Part shown: in pieces, positions 50,709 through 60,440 of the stretch
How positions within the stretch are numbered: the stretch's first letter is position 1
Layout: every line of letters begins with the position of its first letter
From: Flavobacterium psychrotrophum
GTDB lineage: Bacteria; Bacteroidota; Bacteroidia; Flavobacteriales; Flavobacteriaceae
DNA: 64,000 bases
Reading direction: 5' to 3'
NCBI RefSeq assembly: GCF_003403075.1
Contig: NZ_CP031557.1
Coordinates: 992,001 to 1,056,000 of the forward strand
Notes under the pieces: generated by a model
Seen by the model: the letters and a program-made list of their open reading frames with translations, nothing else
Databases searched by the model: none
What the model was told of the DNA's origin: nothing
Made by a program: the position numbers and the translations under genes

Positions 50709-53700
50709 TTACTCTTCAGTAGCAGTAAGTACCCATTCGCCTGTATTTAAAAGGCCTTCTGCCTTTTTGTATTTCATTGTTTCGGTCTTGCCGCTAATTA
50801 CGTGCTTAACAGTAACATTGTCGTTACGGTTAATTTTTGGGGCATCCCTTACTATGGTTTCGGTTACGGGCTGAGAAGCCTGGCTCTGCTGCGATACCTC
50901 GCGTGCTTTTGCAGCCAGTTCATCGCTGTTTAATACCTCTTCCTTAATTTCGGTATATTTTTCCTGTGGTGCAGCTACCTCTCTTGCTTCCTGAATGTTG
51001 TTAGCATTTTGAGAAGGCAGGTCGGCCCTGAAAAGGAATGATATTACCTCACGGTTTATTTCGTTAAGCGTGCGCTTAAACAGCTTGTAAGCCTCTTCTT
51101 TGTAGATAAGCAATGGGTCTTTCTGCTCGTGCACGGCAAGCTGAACTGATTGTTTTAGCTCATCCATTTTGCGCAGGTGCTTTTTCCAGGCTTCGTCTAC
51201 AATGGCAAGGGTAATATTTTTTTCAAAATCATCTACTAAAGTAGCTCCCTCACTTTGGTACGCCTTTTCAAGGTTAGTAACTACGTTAAGGGTTTTAATA
51301 CCATCAGTAAACGGAACCACAATGCGCTCATACTGGCCGTTGTTGTTTTCGTAAACGTTCTTGATAACAATAAAAGCTTCAGCGGCATTGCGCTTATTCT
51401 TTTCGGTGTAGGTATCTAAAACCGTTTTATATATCTTGCCTGTAAGGTCTCTTTCGTTAAGCTTGCCAAACTCTGCCTCAGTTACCGGCGAACTCATAGA
51501 GAACGAACGGATAAGGTCGAATTCAAAGTTTTTAAAGTCGTGTACCGGCTTATTGTTTTCAACAATATTTTCAGCCATCTCATACATCATGTCGGCAATA
51601 TCCACTTTTAGCCTGTCGCCAAAAAGGGCGTGTCTCCTCTTTTTGTACACGTTTTCACGCTGCTTGTTCATAACGTCGTCATATTCAAGCAGGCGCTTAC
51701 GCTGGCCAAAGTTGTTTTCTTCTACTTTTTTCTGGGCACGTTCTATAGATTTTGTCATCATAGAGTGCTGTATCACTTCACCTTCTTTAAGGCCCATACG
51801 GTCCATAACTTTTGCAACCCTTTCAGAACCGAAAAGACGCATAAGGTTATCTTCAAGCGATATGTAGAACTGAGAGCTACCCGGGTCGCCCTGGCGTCCT
51901 GCACGGCCTCGCAGCTGGCGGTCTACACGGCGGGAATCGTGGCGCTCTGTACCTATAATGGCAAGCCCGCCTTTAGCCTTAACTTCCGGTGTAAGCTTGA
52001 TATCCGTACCACGTCCGGCCATGTTAGTAGCTATGGTTACAATACCTGCTTTACCGGCTTCGGTTACAATATCAGCTTCTTTTTTGTGAAGCTTAGCATT
52101 CAGTACGTTGTGAGGGATGTTCCTCATCTTAAGCATACGGCTTAAAAGTTCTGAGATCTCTACCGAAGTCGTACCGATAAGTACCGGCCTTCCGGCTTCA
52201 GAAAGCAACACAGTATCTTCGATAACTGCGTTGAACTTTTCGCGCATGGTCTTATAAATAAGATCTTCATGGTCTTTACGGGCAATACCCCTGTTAGTAG
52301 GTATCTCAACTACGTCTAACTTGTATATTTCCCAGAATTCGCCGGCTTCAGTTACCGCAGTACCGGTCATACCGCCCAGTTTGCTGTACATCCTGAAATA
52401 GTTTTGCAGGGTAATGGTAGCAAAAGTTTGTGTGGCAGCTTCGATCTTTACATTTTCTTTAGCCTCAATAGCCTGGTGAAGTCCGTCAGAATAACGACGA
52501 CCGTCCATAATACGTCCGGTTTGCTCGTCTACGATCATGATCTTGTTCTCCATGATTACATATTCCACGTCTTTTTCAAAAAGGGTATAGGCTTTTAGAA
52601 GCTGTGTAAGTGTATGGATGCGCTCGCTCTTGATAGAGAAATCTGCAAAAAGTTCTTCTTTCTTTTCTGTTTCTGTATCCTTGTCAAGCTTTTGTTTTTC
52701 GATGTTAGCAATCTCTGTCCCGATATCCGGAAGTACAAAGAAATCGCCATCGGTATCCTGAGACAGGAACTTAATACCGTTATCAGTAAGCTCTACCTGG
52801 TTGTTTTTTTCTTCGATAACAAAGTACAGTGCCTCATCAATCTTGTGCATATCACGATTGTTGTCGGCCATGTACTGGTTCTCTGTTTTTTGAAGCAATT
52901 GCTTCACACCCTCCTCACTAAGGAATTTAATAAGCGCCTTATTTTTTGGCAATCCGCGGTGTACCCTCAGTAAAAGGAAACCGGCTTCTTTAGTTTTGCC
53001 TTCTTTTAGCAATTTTTTAGCCTCAGCAAGTACACCGTTTAGCAATGTACGTTGCAGATTAACAAGGTTGTCTACTTTTGGCTTAAGTTCGTTAAACTCG
53101 TGGCGGTCTCCTTGCGGTACCGGGCCAGATATGATAAGTGGGGTACGTGCATCATCTACAAGTACTGAATCGACCTCATCTACAATGGCAAAGTTATGCT
53201 TGCGCTGCACAAGGTCAGACGGCGCGTGCGCCATGTTATCCCTAAGGTAGTCAAAACCAAATTCATTGTTTGTACCATAAGTAATGTCAGCAGCATAAGC
53301 TTTGCGGCGAGCATCGCCGTTTGGCTGGTGGTTGTCAATACAGTCTACCGTCATACCGTGGAACTCGAACAATGGTGCTTTCCAGGTACTGTCGCGTCGT
53401 GCCAGGTAGTCATTCACCGTTACAAGGTGAACACCATTTCCGGTAAGTGCGTTAAGGTACATAGGCAGGGTAGCCACAAGGGTTTTACCCTCACCGGTTT
53501 GCATCTCTGCAATTTTACCCTGGTGTAATACAATACCACCTATAAGCTGCACATCGTAGTGAATCATGTCCCAGGTAATTTCTTTACCTGCGGCATTCCA
53601 CTGGTTAGCCCAGACCGATTTGTCGCCATCAAGCGTAATATAAGGTTTCTCAGCACTCAGTTCGCGGTCTTTAGCAGTAGCAGTAACCGTAATGGTACTG

Positions 53701-54077
53701 TTCTCTTTAAAGCGGCGTGCTGTTTCCTTAACTACTGCAAATGCTTCCGGCAGTATTTCTAAAAGGGTTTTTTCAGATATTTCATACGCCTCTTTTTCAA
53801 GCGCGTCGATAGAAGCATAGATGTCCTCGCGGGCGTCGATATCCTGCGTTTTTTCTACCTCTTCAAGGTACGATGCTATTTTGGCATCTTTATCGGCGCG
53901 GGCTTTTTTAATGGTATCTTTAAAGTATACCGTTTTTGCCCTAAGCTCGTCGTGAGACAGTTGCGCAAGCGCACCTTCATAAGATTTGATCTTATTTACC
54001 AGTGGCTGTATTGCCTTAATGTCTTTTTGCGACTTATCGCCCACAAAGGCTTTAAGTATGCTGTTTATTAAACTCAT
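50709..54077 (-). CDS. secA: Preprotein translocase ATPase SecA
   Basis: 1122 residues, the long Bacteroidota form. Walker A MQTGEGKT, Walker B with VDEVDS, the preprotein cross-linking and second nucleotide-binding folds (ATNMAGRGTDIKL, RQLRGRAGRQGDPG). An insertion of roughly 100-120 residues within NBD1 (about 330-450) and a C-terminal tail without the CxC zinc motif. It powers Sec export through SecYEG. Own terminator downstream. Confidence 0.97.
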   Translation of the reverse strand: MSLINSILKAFVGDKSQKDIKAIQPLVNKIKSYEGALAQLSHDELRAKTVYFKDTIKKARADKDAKIASYLEEVEKTQDIDAREDIYASIDALEKEAYEISEKTLLEILPEAFAVVKETARRFKENSTITVTATAKDRELSAEKPYITLDGDKSVWANQWNAAGKEITWDMIHYDVQLIGGIVLHQGKIAEMQTGEGKTLVATLPMYLNALTGNGVHLVTVNDYLARRDSTWKAPLFEFHGMTVDCIDNHQPNGDARRKAYAADITYGTNNEFGFDYLRDNMAHAPSDLVQRKHNFAIVDEVDSVLVDDARTPLIISGPVPQGDRHEFNELKPKVDNLVNLQRTLLNGVLAEAKKLLKEGKTKEAGFLLLRVHRGLPKNKALIKFLSEEGVKQLLQKTENQYMADNNRDMHKIDEALYFVIEEKNNQVELTDNGIKFLSQDTDGDFFVLPDIGTEIANIEKQKLDKDTETEKKEELFADFSIKSERIHTLTQLLKAYTLFEKDVEYVIMENKIMIVDEQTGRIMDGRRYSDGLHQAIEAKENVKIEAATQTFATITLQNYFRMYSKLGGMTGTAVTEAGEFWEIYKLDVVEIPTNRGIARKDHEDLIYKTMREKFNAVIEDTVLLSEAGRPVLIGTTSVEISELLSRMLKMRNIPHNVLNAKLHKKEADIVTEAGKAGIVTIATNMAGRGTDIKLTPEVKAKGGLAIIGTERHDSRRVDRQLRGRAGRQGDPGSSQFYISLEDNLMRLFGSERVAKVMDRMGLKEGEVIQHSMMTKSIERAQKKVEENNFGQRKRLLEYDDVMNKQRENVYKKRRHALFGDRLKVDIADMMYEMAENIVENNKPVHDFKNFEFDLIRSFSMSSPVTEAEFGKLNERDLTGKIYKTVLDTYTEKNKRNAAEAFIVIKNVYENNNGQYERIVVPFTDGIKTLNVVTNLEKAYQSEGATLVDDFEKNITLAIVDEAWKKHLRKMDELKQSVQLAVHEQKDPLLIYKEEAYKLFKRTLNEINREVISFLFRADLPSQNANNIQEAREVAAPQEKYTEIKEEVLNSDELAAKAREVSQQSQASQPVTETIVRDAPKINRNDNVTVKHVISGKTETMKYKKAEGLLNTGEWVLTATEE

Positions 54078-54126
54078 TATTTATATAATTACTTGTATTT
54101 GTCTTAATTACGACACAAATTTAACC

Positions 54127-54153
54127 AAAAAAAAAGCCTCCTGAAAGAAGACT
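54127..54153 (-). terminator. Intrinsic terminator after the DUF2795 gene
   Basis: On the minus strand AGTCTTC pairs with GGAGGCT (two G-T pairs) around a short loop and is followed by T9. Confidence 0.65.
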
Positions 54154-54177
54154 TTTTCATTGATTTATTTTGTGCTT

Positions 54178-54399
54178 TTAGTATTCATCCTCGTTCCAAA
54201 GATAATCTTCGTCCGTTGGATAATCCGGCCATATTTCCTCCATTGATTCGTAGATCTCGCCTTCATCTTCGATAGACTGAAGGTTTTCTACCACCTCAAG
54301 CGGAGCTCCTGTCCTGATAGCGTAGTCTATAAGCTCGTCTTTGGTAGCCGGCCACGGGGCATCACTTAAATAAGATGCCAATTCTAATGTCCAATACAT
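54178..54399 (-). CDS. DUF2795 protein
   Basis: 73 residues, highly acidic C-terminal half. The N-terminal LASYLSDAPWPATKDELIDYAIRTGAP matches DUF2795. Small conserved Bacteroidota protein without known role. Sits upstream of secA with its own terminator. The 54400-54607 gap beyond it contains AT-rich DNA with CAGTA-rich repeats and no gene. Confidence 0.8.
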   Translation of the reverse strand: MYWTLELASYLSDAPWPATKDELIDYAIRTGAPLEVVENLQSIEDEGEIYESMEEIWPDYPTDEDYLWNEDEY

Positions 54400-54607
54400 C
54401 TTTTAAACGATTAAAGTTTATGCAAAAATAAATTTATTACTGAAAAAGTCAAGTAAAATTTTGCTAATTTATAAAAAAAGTTAAGAACGTGTTCGAAATC
54501 AGTACTCAGTAGTAGGTTTGCAGTATTCAGTACCCCATAAAACTCAATTCTGATTAGTGTTTACAGTAGCTAAATATGCTAACTGGCCACTACCTGCTTA
54601 AAATAAG

Positions 54608-55180
54608 CTACAGCTTTTCCGGTATCCATTTTACTTCAACCGCCTGCAAATCTTTGGACAACTTTCGTGCCAATACAAAAAGGTAGTCAGAAAGTCGGTT
54701 AAGGTATGCCAAAACGTTATCATCAAAGGGTTCCAGTTCCATTAAATGTACCGAAAGGCGCTCTGCACGACGGCAAACACACCTGGCTATATGACAGTAT
54801 GACACAGTTGTATGGCCACCCGGAAGCACAAAATGTGTCATGGGTTCGAGCTGGCTTTCCATGTCGTCTATTTCGTTTTCAAGAAGTTGGATGTCGGCCT
54901 CAGATATTTTAGGTATGTTAAGACGTTCTTTACCGTTCTTTAAAATGGCTTTGTCTGGCGCTGTTGCCAATATGGCACCCAGAGTAAAGAGCCTGTCCTG
55001 TACTTTTTCAAGAATTTTCTTATAATCAGGGTTGATATCCTGATCGCGGATAAGGCCAATGTGCGAGTTAAGCTCATCTACTGTGCCATAACTCTCTATT
55101 CTTATATGGTGTTTGGGCACACGCGTACCCCCAAAAAGAGCCGTACTGCCTTTATCACCGGTTTTTGTATATACTTTCAT
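54608..55180 (-). CDS. ATP:cob(I)alamin adenosyltransferase (PduO/MMAB type)
   Basis: 190 residues. N-terminal ATP-binding signature KVYTKTGDKGSTALFGGTRV (2-21), ESYGTVDELNSHIG, and RCVCRRAERLSV near the C-terminus. Makes adenosylcobalamin, the cofactor of methylmalonyl-CoA mutase. Operon with the ABC ATPase upstream is doubtful, since a 116-bp gap with an inverted repeat lies between. Confidence 0.94.
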   Translation of the reverse strand: MKVYTKTGDKGSTALFGGTRVPKHHIRIESYGTVDELNSHIGLIRDQDINPDYKKILEKVQDRLFTLGAILATAPDKAILKNGKERLNIPKISEADIQLLENEIDDMESQLEPMTHFVLPGGHTTVSYCHIARCVCRRAERLSVHLMELEPFDDNVLAYLNRLSDYLFVLARKLSKDLQAVEVKWIPEKL

Positions 55181-55188
55181 CTTGGTTA

Positions 55189-55290
55189 TTGGTTGTCAGT
55201 TGTTGGTTATCGGCCTCACTCATAATTTATATTGAGAATACCTGGTCAAGTTCAGAAAACCCATTGAAGTTTCCATCAACTGACAACCAA
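55189..55290. repeat. Intergenic inverted repeat with perfect 14-bp arms
   Basis: TTGGTTGTCAGTTG (55189-55202) and CAACTGACAACCAA (55277-55290) are exact inverted repeats about 75 bp apart, with more TTGTTGG words around them. Likely a dispersed non-autonomous element. Confidence 0.6.
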
Positions 55291-55296
55291 CAACAA

Positions 55297-55998
55297 CTAT
55301 TTATGCGGATTAGGATTTACATTATCACTCTCTATAACGCCGTCGCGCAGGCGTATAACGCGGTGTGCGTATGCGGCTATATCTTCTTCGTGGGTTACAA
55401 GTATAACGGTATTACCATTAGCGTGTATGTCGCCAAAGAGCCCCATGATCTCTACTGATGTTTTACTATCAAGGTTACCTGTAGGCTCATCGGCAAGGAT
55501 AATGGACGGGCTGTTTACCAATGCCCTTGCTACCGCTACACGCTGCCTTTGCCCACCCGAAAGCTGGTTTGGCTGGTGGTCCATACGGTCTGAAAGGCCT
55601 ACCTGGGTAAGCACCTTGCTGGCACGTGCCACACGTTCTGGTTTTTTATAGCCGGCATATACCATAGGCAGCGCCACATTATCTAATGCAGTAGTGCGGG
55701 GCAGGAGGTTAAACGTCTGGAATACAAAACCAATTTCTTTGTTACGAATCTCGGCCAGTTCGTTATCGCTCATCTTACTTACATCTTTACCGTTAAGCAC
55801 ATAACTGCCGGATGTAGGCGTGTCTAAGCAGCCCAACACGTTCATGAACGTACTCTTGCCCGAACCTGAAGGCCCCATAAGGGCAACATATTCGCCTTTA
55901 TTTATGGTAAGGTTTACGCCTTTAAGTACGTGTATGGTTTCGCCGCCAAGCGGAAAATCACGCTTAATATCTTTTATTTCTATTATAGGTTGTGCCAT
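55297..55998 (-). CDS. ABC transporter ATPase, LolD/MacB type
   Basis: 233 residues. Walker A GPSGSGKS 42-49, signature LSGGQ, Walker [14 protein letters not shown]-loop VTHEED. The length and NLD motif place it in the LolD/MacB group (lipoprotein release or efflux). No permease is adjacent; it must lie elsewhere. Confidence 0.92.
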   Translation of the reverse strand: MAQPIIEIKDIKRDFPLGGETIHVLKGVNLTINKGEYVALMGPSGSGKSTFMNVLGCLDTPTSGSYVLNGKDVSKMSDNELAEIRNKEIGFVFQTFNLLPRTTALDNVALPMVYAGYKKPERVARASKVLTQVGLSDRMDHQPNQLSGGQRQRVAVARALVNSPSIILADEPTGNLDSKTSVEIMGLFGDIHANGNTVILVTHEEDIAAYAHRVIRLRDGVIESDNVNPNPHK

Positions 55999-56186
55999 TG
56001 TTTTTTGATTTGCGCCTTAAAAGTAATAATTTTTTGATGAAAGGATTTTACGAAGGTGAATTTTTAGATTTTTCGTTAATTGTATTTTGCAGTGTTAAGG
56101 TTATGTTGTGTGTTCACAAATGTTTTCTCATTTCTTAAATAAAGAATACATTAGCGCCCAATCTATTAATTACCAACCAGTACAGT

Positions 56187-57359
56187 ATGAAACTACTTAA
56201 ATTTGCAGGGCTATTGCTGCTCTTGGCATTTTTTGGAGCTTGCAATAGTAATGACGAAGACTCTGTTAACAAATTTACTATAACCCTGGAAGAAGCACAA
56301 AATATTAGTGCCATAGGTGCACAGTTTACCGGTACCATAACCTTTGATAATCCAAACGACATTAAATCTGTTGGATTGCTATGGAGTATGTCGCCTTCAA
56401 TTATTGACCAGGTTAATGAAGGATGGTTTTACGGATTTGTTGAAACTGTCAACGTATCCGGAAGTACTTTTTCTTCGGTAATAAATAGTAAAATGATTCC
56501 TGATAGTATGTATTATGTTTGTGTGGTCTTGAATACTAAAAGCGGGAAAAAAATTTACAGCAATGAAATTTCATTTATCACGTCCTCAAGCATTTCTTCC
56601 TCTACAGCTACAGATATACTTACCAAATCGGCTGTTTTAACAGGGAATGTTACACAAGCCAGTAACAAAACTACTACCGTAGGTTTTGTATACAATACAA
56701 GTCCTAACCCTACAATTAATAATAATAAAAGGACTACAACTGTAACCGGTAGCGATAGCTTTTCTATAAGTGTAAAAAATTTAGCTCCTAATACTACCTA
56801 TTATGCACGTTCTGTAAACTATTTAGACAGTGGCGAGTACTCTTATGGTAACGAAATACAATTTAAGACCACAGGCTATACCGGCCCGGCTAGCGGCTAT
56901 GTAGTATATGATAAGGGAAAAAGCACAGACGGCTGGCGCTATATGGAAATTTATCCACAAACCTTAAATTATTCGGCACCTAACGGGGCAGGTGCACAAT
57001 GGGGAAGCTCTACCTATATTCCGGGCACTTACATGGAAATAGGGACAGGACAGGCAAACAGTGATATTATCGCGGTTAATACTTCTTCGGCAAACTGTGC
57101 TGCCAAGCTGTGCCTTAACTATACAAAAAATGGATATTCGGATTGGTTTTTAGGTTCTGCAGAAGAAATGCATACTATTACTAACGCGCTCTACGACATA
57201 AACATTCGGATTGATGGTCCAATGTGGACCTCTTCTCAGAGTAGTGCTACAGCCGCTTATATGGTTAACTACAAGTCTGCCAGTGAAGGATACGTGTTGT
57301 CTTCAACCTACGATTACAAGAACCTAACTTATAAAGTATACCCTGTAAGGAAGTATTAG
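56187..57359 (+). CDS. Lipoprotein with two FN3-like repeats and DUF1566-like C-terminal domain
   Basis: 390 residues. Lipobox FFGAC with Cys 19. Two repeats of about 90 residues (about 28-133 and 138-230) end in SNEISFIT and GNEIQFKTT, like fibronectin-III modules. The C-terminal domain has YSDWFLGSAEEMHTI and MWTSSQSS, typical of DUF1566/Fib_succ_major folds. Surface or periplasmic role; ligand unknown. Confidence 0.8.
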   Translation: MKLLKFAGLLLLLAFFGACNSNDEDSVNKFTITLEEAQNISAIGAQFTGTITFDNPNDIKSVGLLWSMSPSIIDQVNEGWFYGFVETVNVSGSTFSSVINSKMIPDSMYYVCVVLNTKSGKKIYSNEISFITSSSISSSTATDILTKSAVLTGNVTQASNKTTTVGFVYNTSPNPTINNNKRTTTVTGSDSFSISVKNLAPNTTYYARSVNYLDSGEYSYGNEIQFKTTGYTGPASGYVVYDKGKSTDGWRYMEIYPQTLNYSAPNGAGAQWGSSTYIPGTYMEIGTGQANSDIIAVNTSSANCAAKLCLNYTKNGYSDWFLGSAEEMHTITNALYDINIRIDGPMWTSSQSSATAAYMVNYKSASEGYVLSSTYDYKNLTYKVYPVRKY

Positions 57360-57455
57360 CGTTCATGGATTTTTAGAGGTTACTTTTTTGATGATTCAAC
57401 TTATGACGATTTAGATTCATGGGCATTTGTTTGCCTATCTCCCGAGAAACTGAAC

Positions 57456-57497
57456 AAAAAACGGATTTAAGAAATCCATTTCTTAAATCCGTTTTTT
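57456..57497. terminator. Long bidirectional terminator between convergent genes
   Basis: AAAAAACGGATTTAAGAAA (57456-57474) and its exact complement (57479-57497), a 19-bp perfect stem with TCCA loop and T6 on both strands. Confidence 0.9.
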
Positions 57498-57527
57498 CAA
57501 TATCTAAGCGTTAAAAAAATCTAATAA

Positions 57528-58589
57528 TTATCTTCCCTTAATATACTCGTTAAGTTCTTTTTTACTGGCGTCAAAGCTAAACGCATTTACTACCTTAAAG
57601 TAGTTGTTGCGCTCTACGCAATAGCCATAAGCATATTTAGCAAGTTCAAGTTTGTTGGCTTCAAAGCTCAGCATTTTCATTAATGTAATTACCTGGTTTG
57701 TGCTCACGCAATTTCTCTCAAGTACCAGTTTAGCAGTGCTAAGGCGGGTATCGTCAAAGCTTGTGTTTTTAATGGTAGAACAGGCATCTTCAAAATCTGT
57801 AGTGGTCATGGCGTTACGGCAGCCACTGGTGTTATTATTGTTGTTTTGGTTGTTGTTGCCGTTATTATAGCCGCCGTTATTGTTTCCGTTATTATAGCCA
57901 CCATTATTGTTGTTATAACCACCATTGTTTTGGTTGTTGTTGCCGTTATTATAACCATTGTTATTGTTATAATTTCCGTTGTTATTATAGTTGCTGTTTT
58001 GGGTATAACCGCCGCCATTTGTTGTTGTGGTAGTAGTTGTAGTGGTGGTTGTGCCATTACCCGGAACGTTTACATTCATTCCAAAACCGGGCATATTAAC
58101 GTTCATTCCAAAACCATCGTTAGTAGTAGTTTGTGTTACGGTCTGGTGGTACTGGGTACCATCGGGGCCTATATACATATCATTTGGTTCGCCATAGTGG
58201 TACACCGCGCAGTTAGATGGCGGCATCATGTTTTGGGTAGCCGGTATGGCAGAGTAAAAGCGTAGCACACGTTTGCCTTTCCTGTCTTTTTTTATGCGAT
58301 AGGTTACATCCTGGTAAAGATCATCCTCATCTGTAATAGATACATTTTTAGTGATGGTAGGTATTTTGTTATTTGCAAAAATAACCTTGCAGTCATAATA
58401 AGGATTAGGCAGCATTTCTATACGCACCTGTGTTTGTGCCTTATCATTATAGCGCTGGCCGTTTAATATAAGATAGAATGGTGTACCGTCTTCGCTGTAA
58501 ACGGTAAGATTTCCGGTAGGAAACCGTTGGGCTGTGGCGCTAAAGCCAGCCATTAATAGCATTGCGAGTAGTAAGGTAAACTTTTTCAT
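57528..58589 (-). CDS. Exported DUF4476 protein with Asn/Gly-rich linker
   Basis: 353 residues: signal peptide 1-20 (ending FSATAQ), N-terminal beta domain (22-115), then a low-complexity tract of Asn, Gly, Tyr and Gln (about 165-255) preceded by a Thr run, and a C-terminal DUF4476 domain (about 257-353) built of helical repeats with SFDDTRLSTAK, SFEANKLELAK and SFDASKKELNEY. Function unknown. The Asn-rich tract is encoded by ATAATTATAACAACGG-like repeats prone to length change. Confidence 0.85.
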   Translation of the reverse strand: MKKFTLLLAMLLMAGFSATAQRFPTGNLTVYSEDGTPFYLILNGQRYNDKAQTQVRIEMLPNPYYDCKVIFANNKIPTITKNVSITDEDDLYQDVTYRIKKDRKGKRVLRFYSAIPATQNMMPPSNCAVYHYGEPNDMYIGPDGTQYHQTVTQTTTNDGFGMNVNMPGFGMNVNVPGNGTTTTTTTTTTTNGGGYTQNSNYNNNGNYNNNNGYNNGNNNQNNGGYNNNNGGYNNGNNNGGYNNGNNNQNNNNNTSGCRNAMTTTDFEDACSTIKNTSFDDTRLSTAKLVLERNCVSTNQVITLMKMLSFEANKLELAKYAYGYCVERNNYFKVVNAFSFDASKKELNEYIKGR

Positions 58590-58890
58590 GGGTAGTATTT
58601 GTTATCGTTTGATGTTTGGTTCTTAATTTCAGCGCTAAAATTATCAATATTTAGTTACTGAAAAACAATTTGTATGCCAAAATTGTTAAATTAATGTAAC
58701 TATAAGGCTATGTGAGTTAAAAATGCCAATGTTTTAAGGGGTTTGCAATAAATAATAATTTTTCAGTGTCAGTTTTTTGTAGCTTACGTATATTTCTTAA
58801 ATAATTATTAAAAATCTTAAAAATAGCACAACAATATTAAAGTATTCTTAATATCGGGGTGTGTTTTTAGAAATGTATTGATTTGTAGTA

Positions 58891-58898
58891 TAATTTTG
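58891..58898 (+). promoter_or_regulatory. Predicted -7 element for the 58933 gene
   Basis: TAATTTTG, exact TAnnTTTG match, 34 bp before the start codon. The -33 element is not clear (a TTTAG about 19 bp upstream). The rest of 58590-58890 is AT-rich and without a gene. Confidence 0.55.
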
Positions 58899-58932
58899 AC
58901 GGTATCAAAGTAACACAAAATACAAAACGACC

Positions 58933-59622
58933 ATGAAAAATCTAAATGTAATTGCAGTAGCTGCACTAACAGCCCTGACAATAACCTCTTGTAAAAACGA
59001 GGCCAAAGACAATGCTCAGAAAAACGTAGACCACTATGTGGCTTTCGTAGACTCTGTAAACAATCTTGATGCAGCCGAGAGAACGGCTAACTGGGAAGCA
59101 ATTGCCAGCGAATATGATGTTAAGAAAACTGCTGCTGACTCTGCTGTTGTAGTACTTGGCGATGAAGCTAAAACTGAAAAAGTAAACGAAAGCAATGCTA
59201 AGTATGACGGCGTGAAAGCTGCTGCTGAGGCCGATGCCAAAGCTAAGGCTGAAGCCGCTGCTGCAACTACTGCCCCTGCAGGTGGCGGACTTGCCGATAC
59301 CCTGTTTGGACCTGGTGTTGTTGTAGGCGATGACATGAAATTTGCATGGGTAAACAAGGATAACATTCTTAGTGTGTACCAAAAGTTTTATGAAACATTT
59401 GATGCGAATAAAGATGGATATTCAAGACAGGATCTTGACAAGATAAAGGCTTGGTATGAGGCTCTTGATGCACGTAAAAACACAGTGGAGAAAGAAGGTT
59501 TGTCGTCTTCTGACAACGGTAAAATTGCAAGCCTTAAGCTTAAATTTGCGCCTAAATTTAAATGGGAGCGCCTAACGGCTAAAGGTGAGGAGAATGACAA
59601 AGCTAAAAAAGCAGCGAACTAA
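58933..59622 (+). CDS. Putative lipoprotein, Ala/Lys-rich, unknown function
   Basis: 229 residues. Lipobox-like ITSC with Cys 20. Helical, Ala/Asp/Lys-rich first half (20-125), a short Gly/Pro linker, then a charged C-terminal domain (130-229) with DANKDGYSRQDLDKIKAWYEALDARK, loosely EF-hand-like (DANKDG) but not a full loop. Possible envelope-stabilising helix protein. Confidence 0.7.
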   Translation: MKNLNVIAVAALTALTITSCKNEAKDNAQKNVDHYVAFVDSVNNLDAAERTANWEAIASEYDVKKTAADSAVVVLGDEAKTEKVNESNAKYDGVKAAAEADAKAKAEAAAATTAPAGGGLADTLFGPGVVVGDDMKFAWVNKDNILSVYQKFYETFDANKDGYSRQDLDKIKAWYEALDARKNTVEKEGLSSSDNGKIASLKLKFAPKFKWERLTAKGEENDKAKKAAN

Positions 59623-59658
59623 AACTGAATAATTATTAAGGGTAATTATAATTTCTGT

Positions 59659-59690
59659 AAAAGGCGTACCGGTAAATGGTGCGCCTTTTT
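59659..59690 (+). terminator. Intrinsic terminator after the 58933 gene
   Basis: AAAAGGCG/CGCCTTTT outer stem with inner ACC/GGT pairing, followed by further T. It also faces the convergent antitoxin gene. Confidence 0.8.
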
Positions 59691-59706
59691 GCATTTTTTA
59701 AGTAAG

Positions 59707-60069
59707 CTATTTTATTCCTAATACAATTACCGGGTCAATGTCAAGCTTTTGACTTATATCGCGTGCAATTGTTAGAGTAGGTTCGCTTTTTCCGGTTAAA
59801 TATTCACTTACCCTTGATGTACTTACCCCCAAGAGTTCTGATAATTTCTTTTGGTTTAAACCGCGTTCATACATACGAAGTTTCATCGTATCGATTAATG
59901 TAGGTTTTTTTATGGGCATATACTTTTCTTCATAATCAGCTACAAGATTAGATAAAATGTTTAATTCTACATAGCCCTGAGCTTCCTCATTTTCGATGTT
60001 TCCAGGATCTTGTAAAAGAATTTCTATCCTCTCGGCTATCGCTTTGTACTCTTTTTCGTTATGTATCAT
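59707..60069 (-). CDS. higA: HigA-type antitoxin
   Basis: 120 residues. Helical N-terminal toxin-binding part; XRE HTH at about 67-115 (RGLNQKKLSELLGVSTSRVSEYLTGKSEPT). Begins 2 bp after the toxin gene stop, the toxin-first order usual for HigBA. Likely represses its own operon. Confidence 0.88.
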   Translation of the reverse strand: MIHNEKEYKAIAERIEILLQDPGNIENEEAQGYVELNILSNLVADYEEKYMPIKKPTLIDTMKLRMYERGLNQKKLSELLGVSTSRVSEYLTGKSEPTLTIARDISQKLDIDPVIVLGIK

Positions 60070-60071
60070 GG

Positions 60072-60368
60072 CTAAATGTTTTTGATATCTTTAATTTTAT
60101 CATAGTCTGCGTGTGTACCTATAAAACGGATATAAACTTTTTTTGCATTGAATGAAATAATAGCAATCAATCGATAAGTATTACCTTTTATGTTAAACAC
60201 AAATCGATGATTACCTACATAATCTACGGTATTAAAATCATTTCTAATATCGTTTATAGACTCCCATTCTTTTGAAGAAACTGTGTAATACCAAAGATTT
60301 AGAGGATTCTCTGAATCCGGATGTTTTTCTGAAAATTCTTTTATCCTTTTAAAAGTTACGATGCGCAT
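60072..60368 (-). CDS. higB: HigB-type toxin (mRNA interferase)
   Basis: 98 residues, RelE-fold HigB family: IKEFSEKHPDSENPLNLWYYTV, FNIKGNTYRLIAIISFNAKKVYIRFIGTHADYDKI. These toxins cut mRNA on the ribosome. Intact with its antitoxin downstream. Confidence 0.9.
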   Translation of the reverse strand: MRIVTFKRIKEFSEKHPDSENPLNLWYYTVSSKEWESINDIRNDFNTVDYVGNHRFVFNIKGNTYRLIAIISFNAKKVYIRFIGTHADYDKIKDIKNI

Positions 60369-60394
60369 TACAATGACTTTAATGTAAAGATAAA

Positions 60395-60436
60395 TTTTAA
60401 ATTTTGTATTTTAAAATATAATAACAAAATTTAAAA
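60395..60436. promoter_or_regulatory. Probable HigA operator
   Basis: TTTTAAATTTTGT (60395-60407) and ACAAAATTTAAAA (60424-60436) are perfect 13-bp inverted repeats around a central palindrome ATTTTAAAAT (60408-60417). They lie 27 bp upstream of higB; a TATCTTTA -7-like element (minus strand, 60392-60385) adjoins. Confidence 0.6.
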
Positions 60437-60440
60437 CAAT

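Noticed and set aside
57846..58265. Long hydrophobic ORF on the plus strand opposite the DUF4476 gene
   Set aside because: It is the complement of the Asn/Thr-rich repeat tract, giving a false Val/Ile-rich frame.
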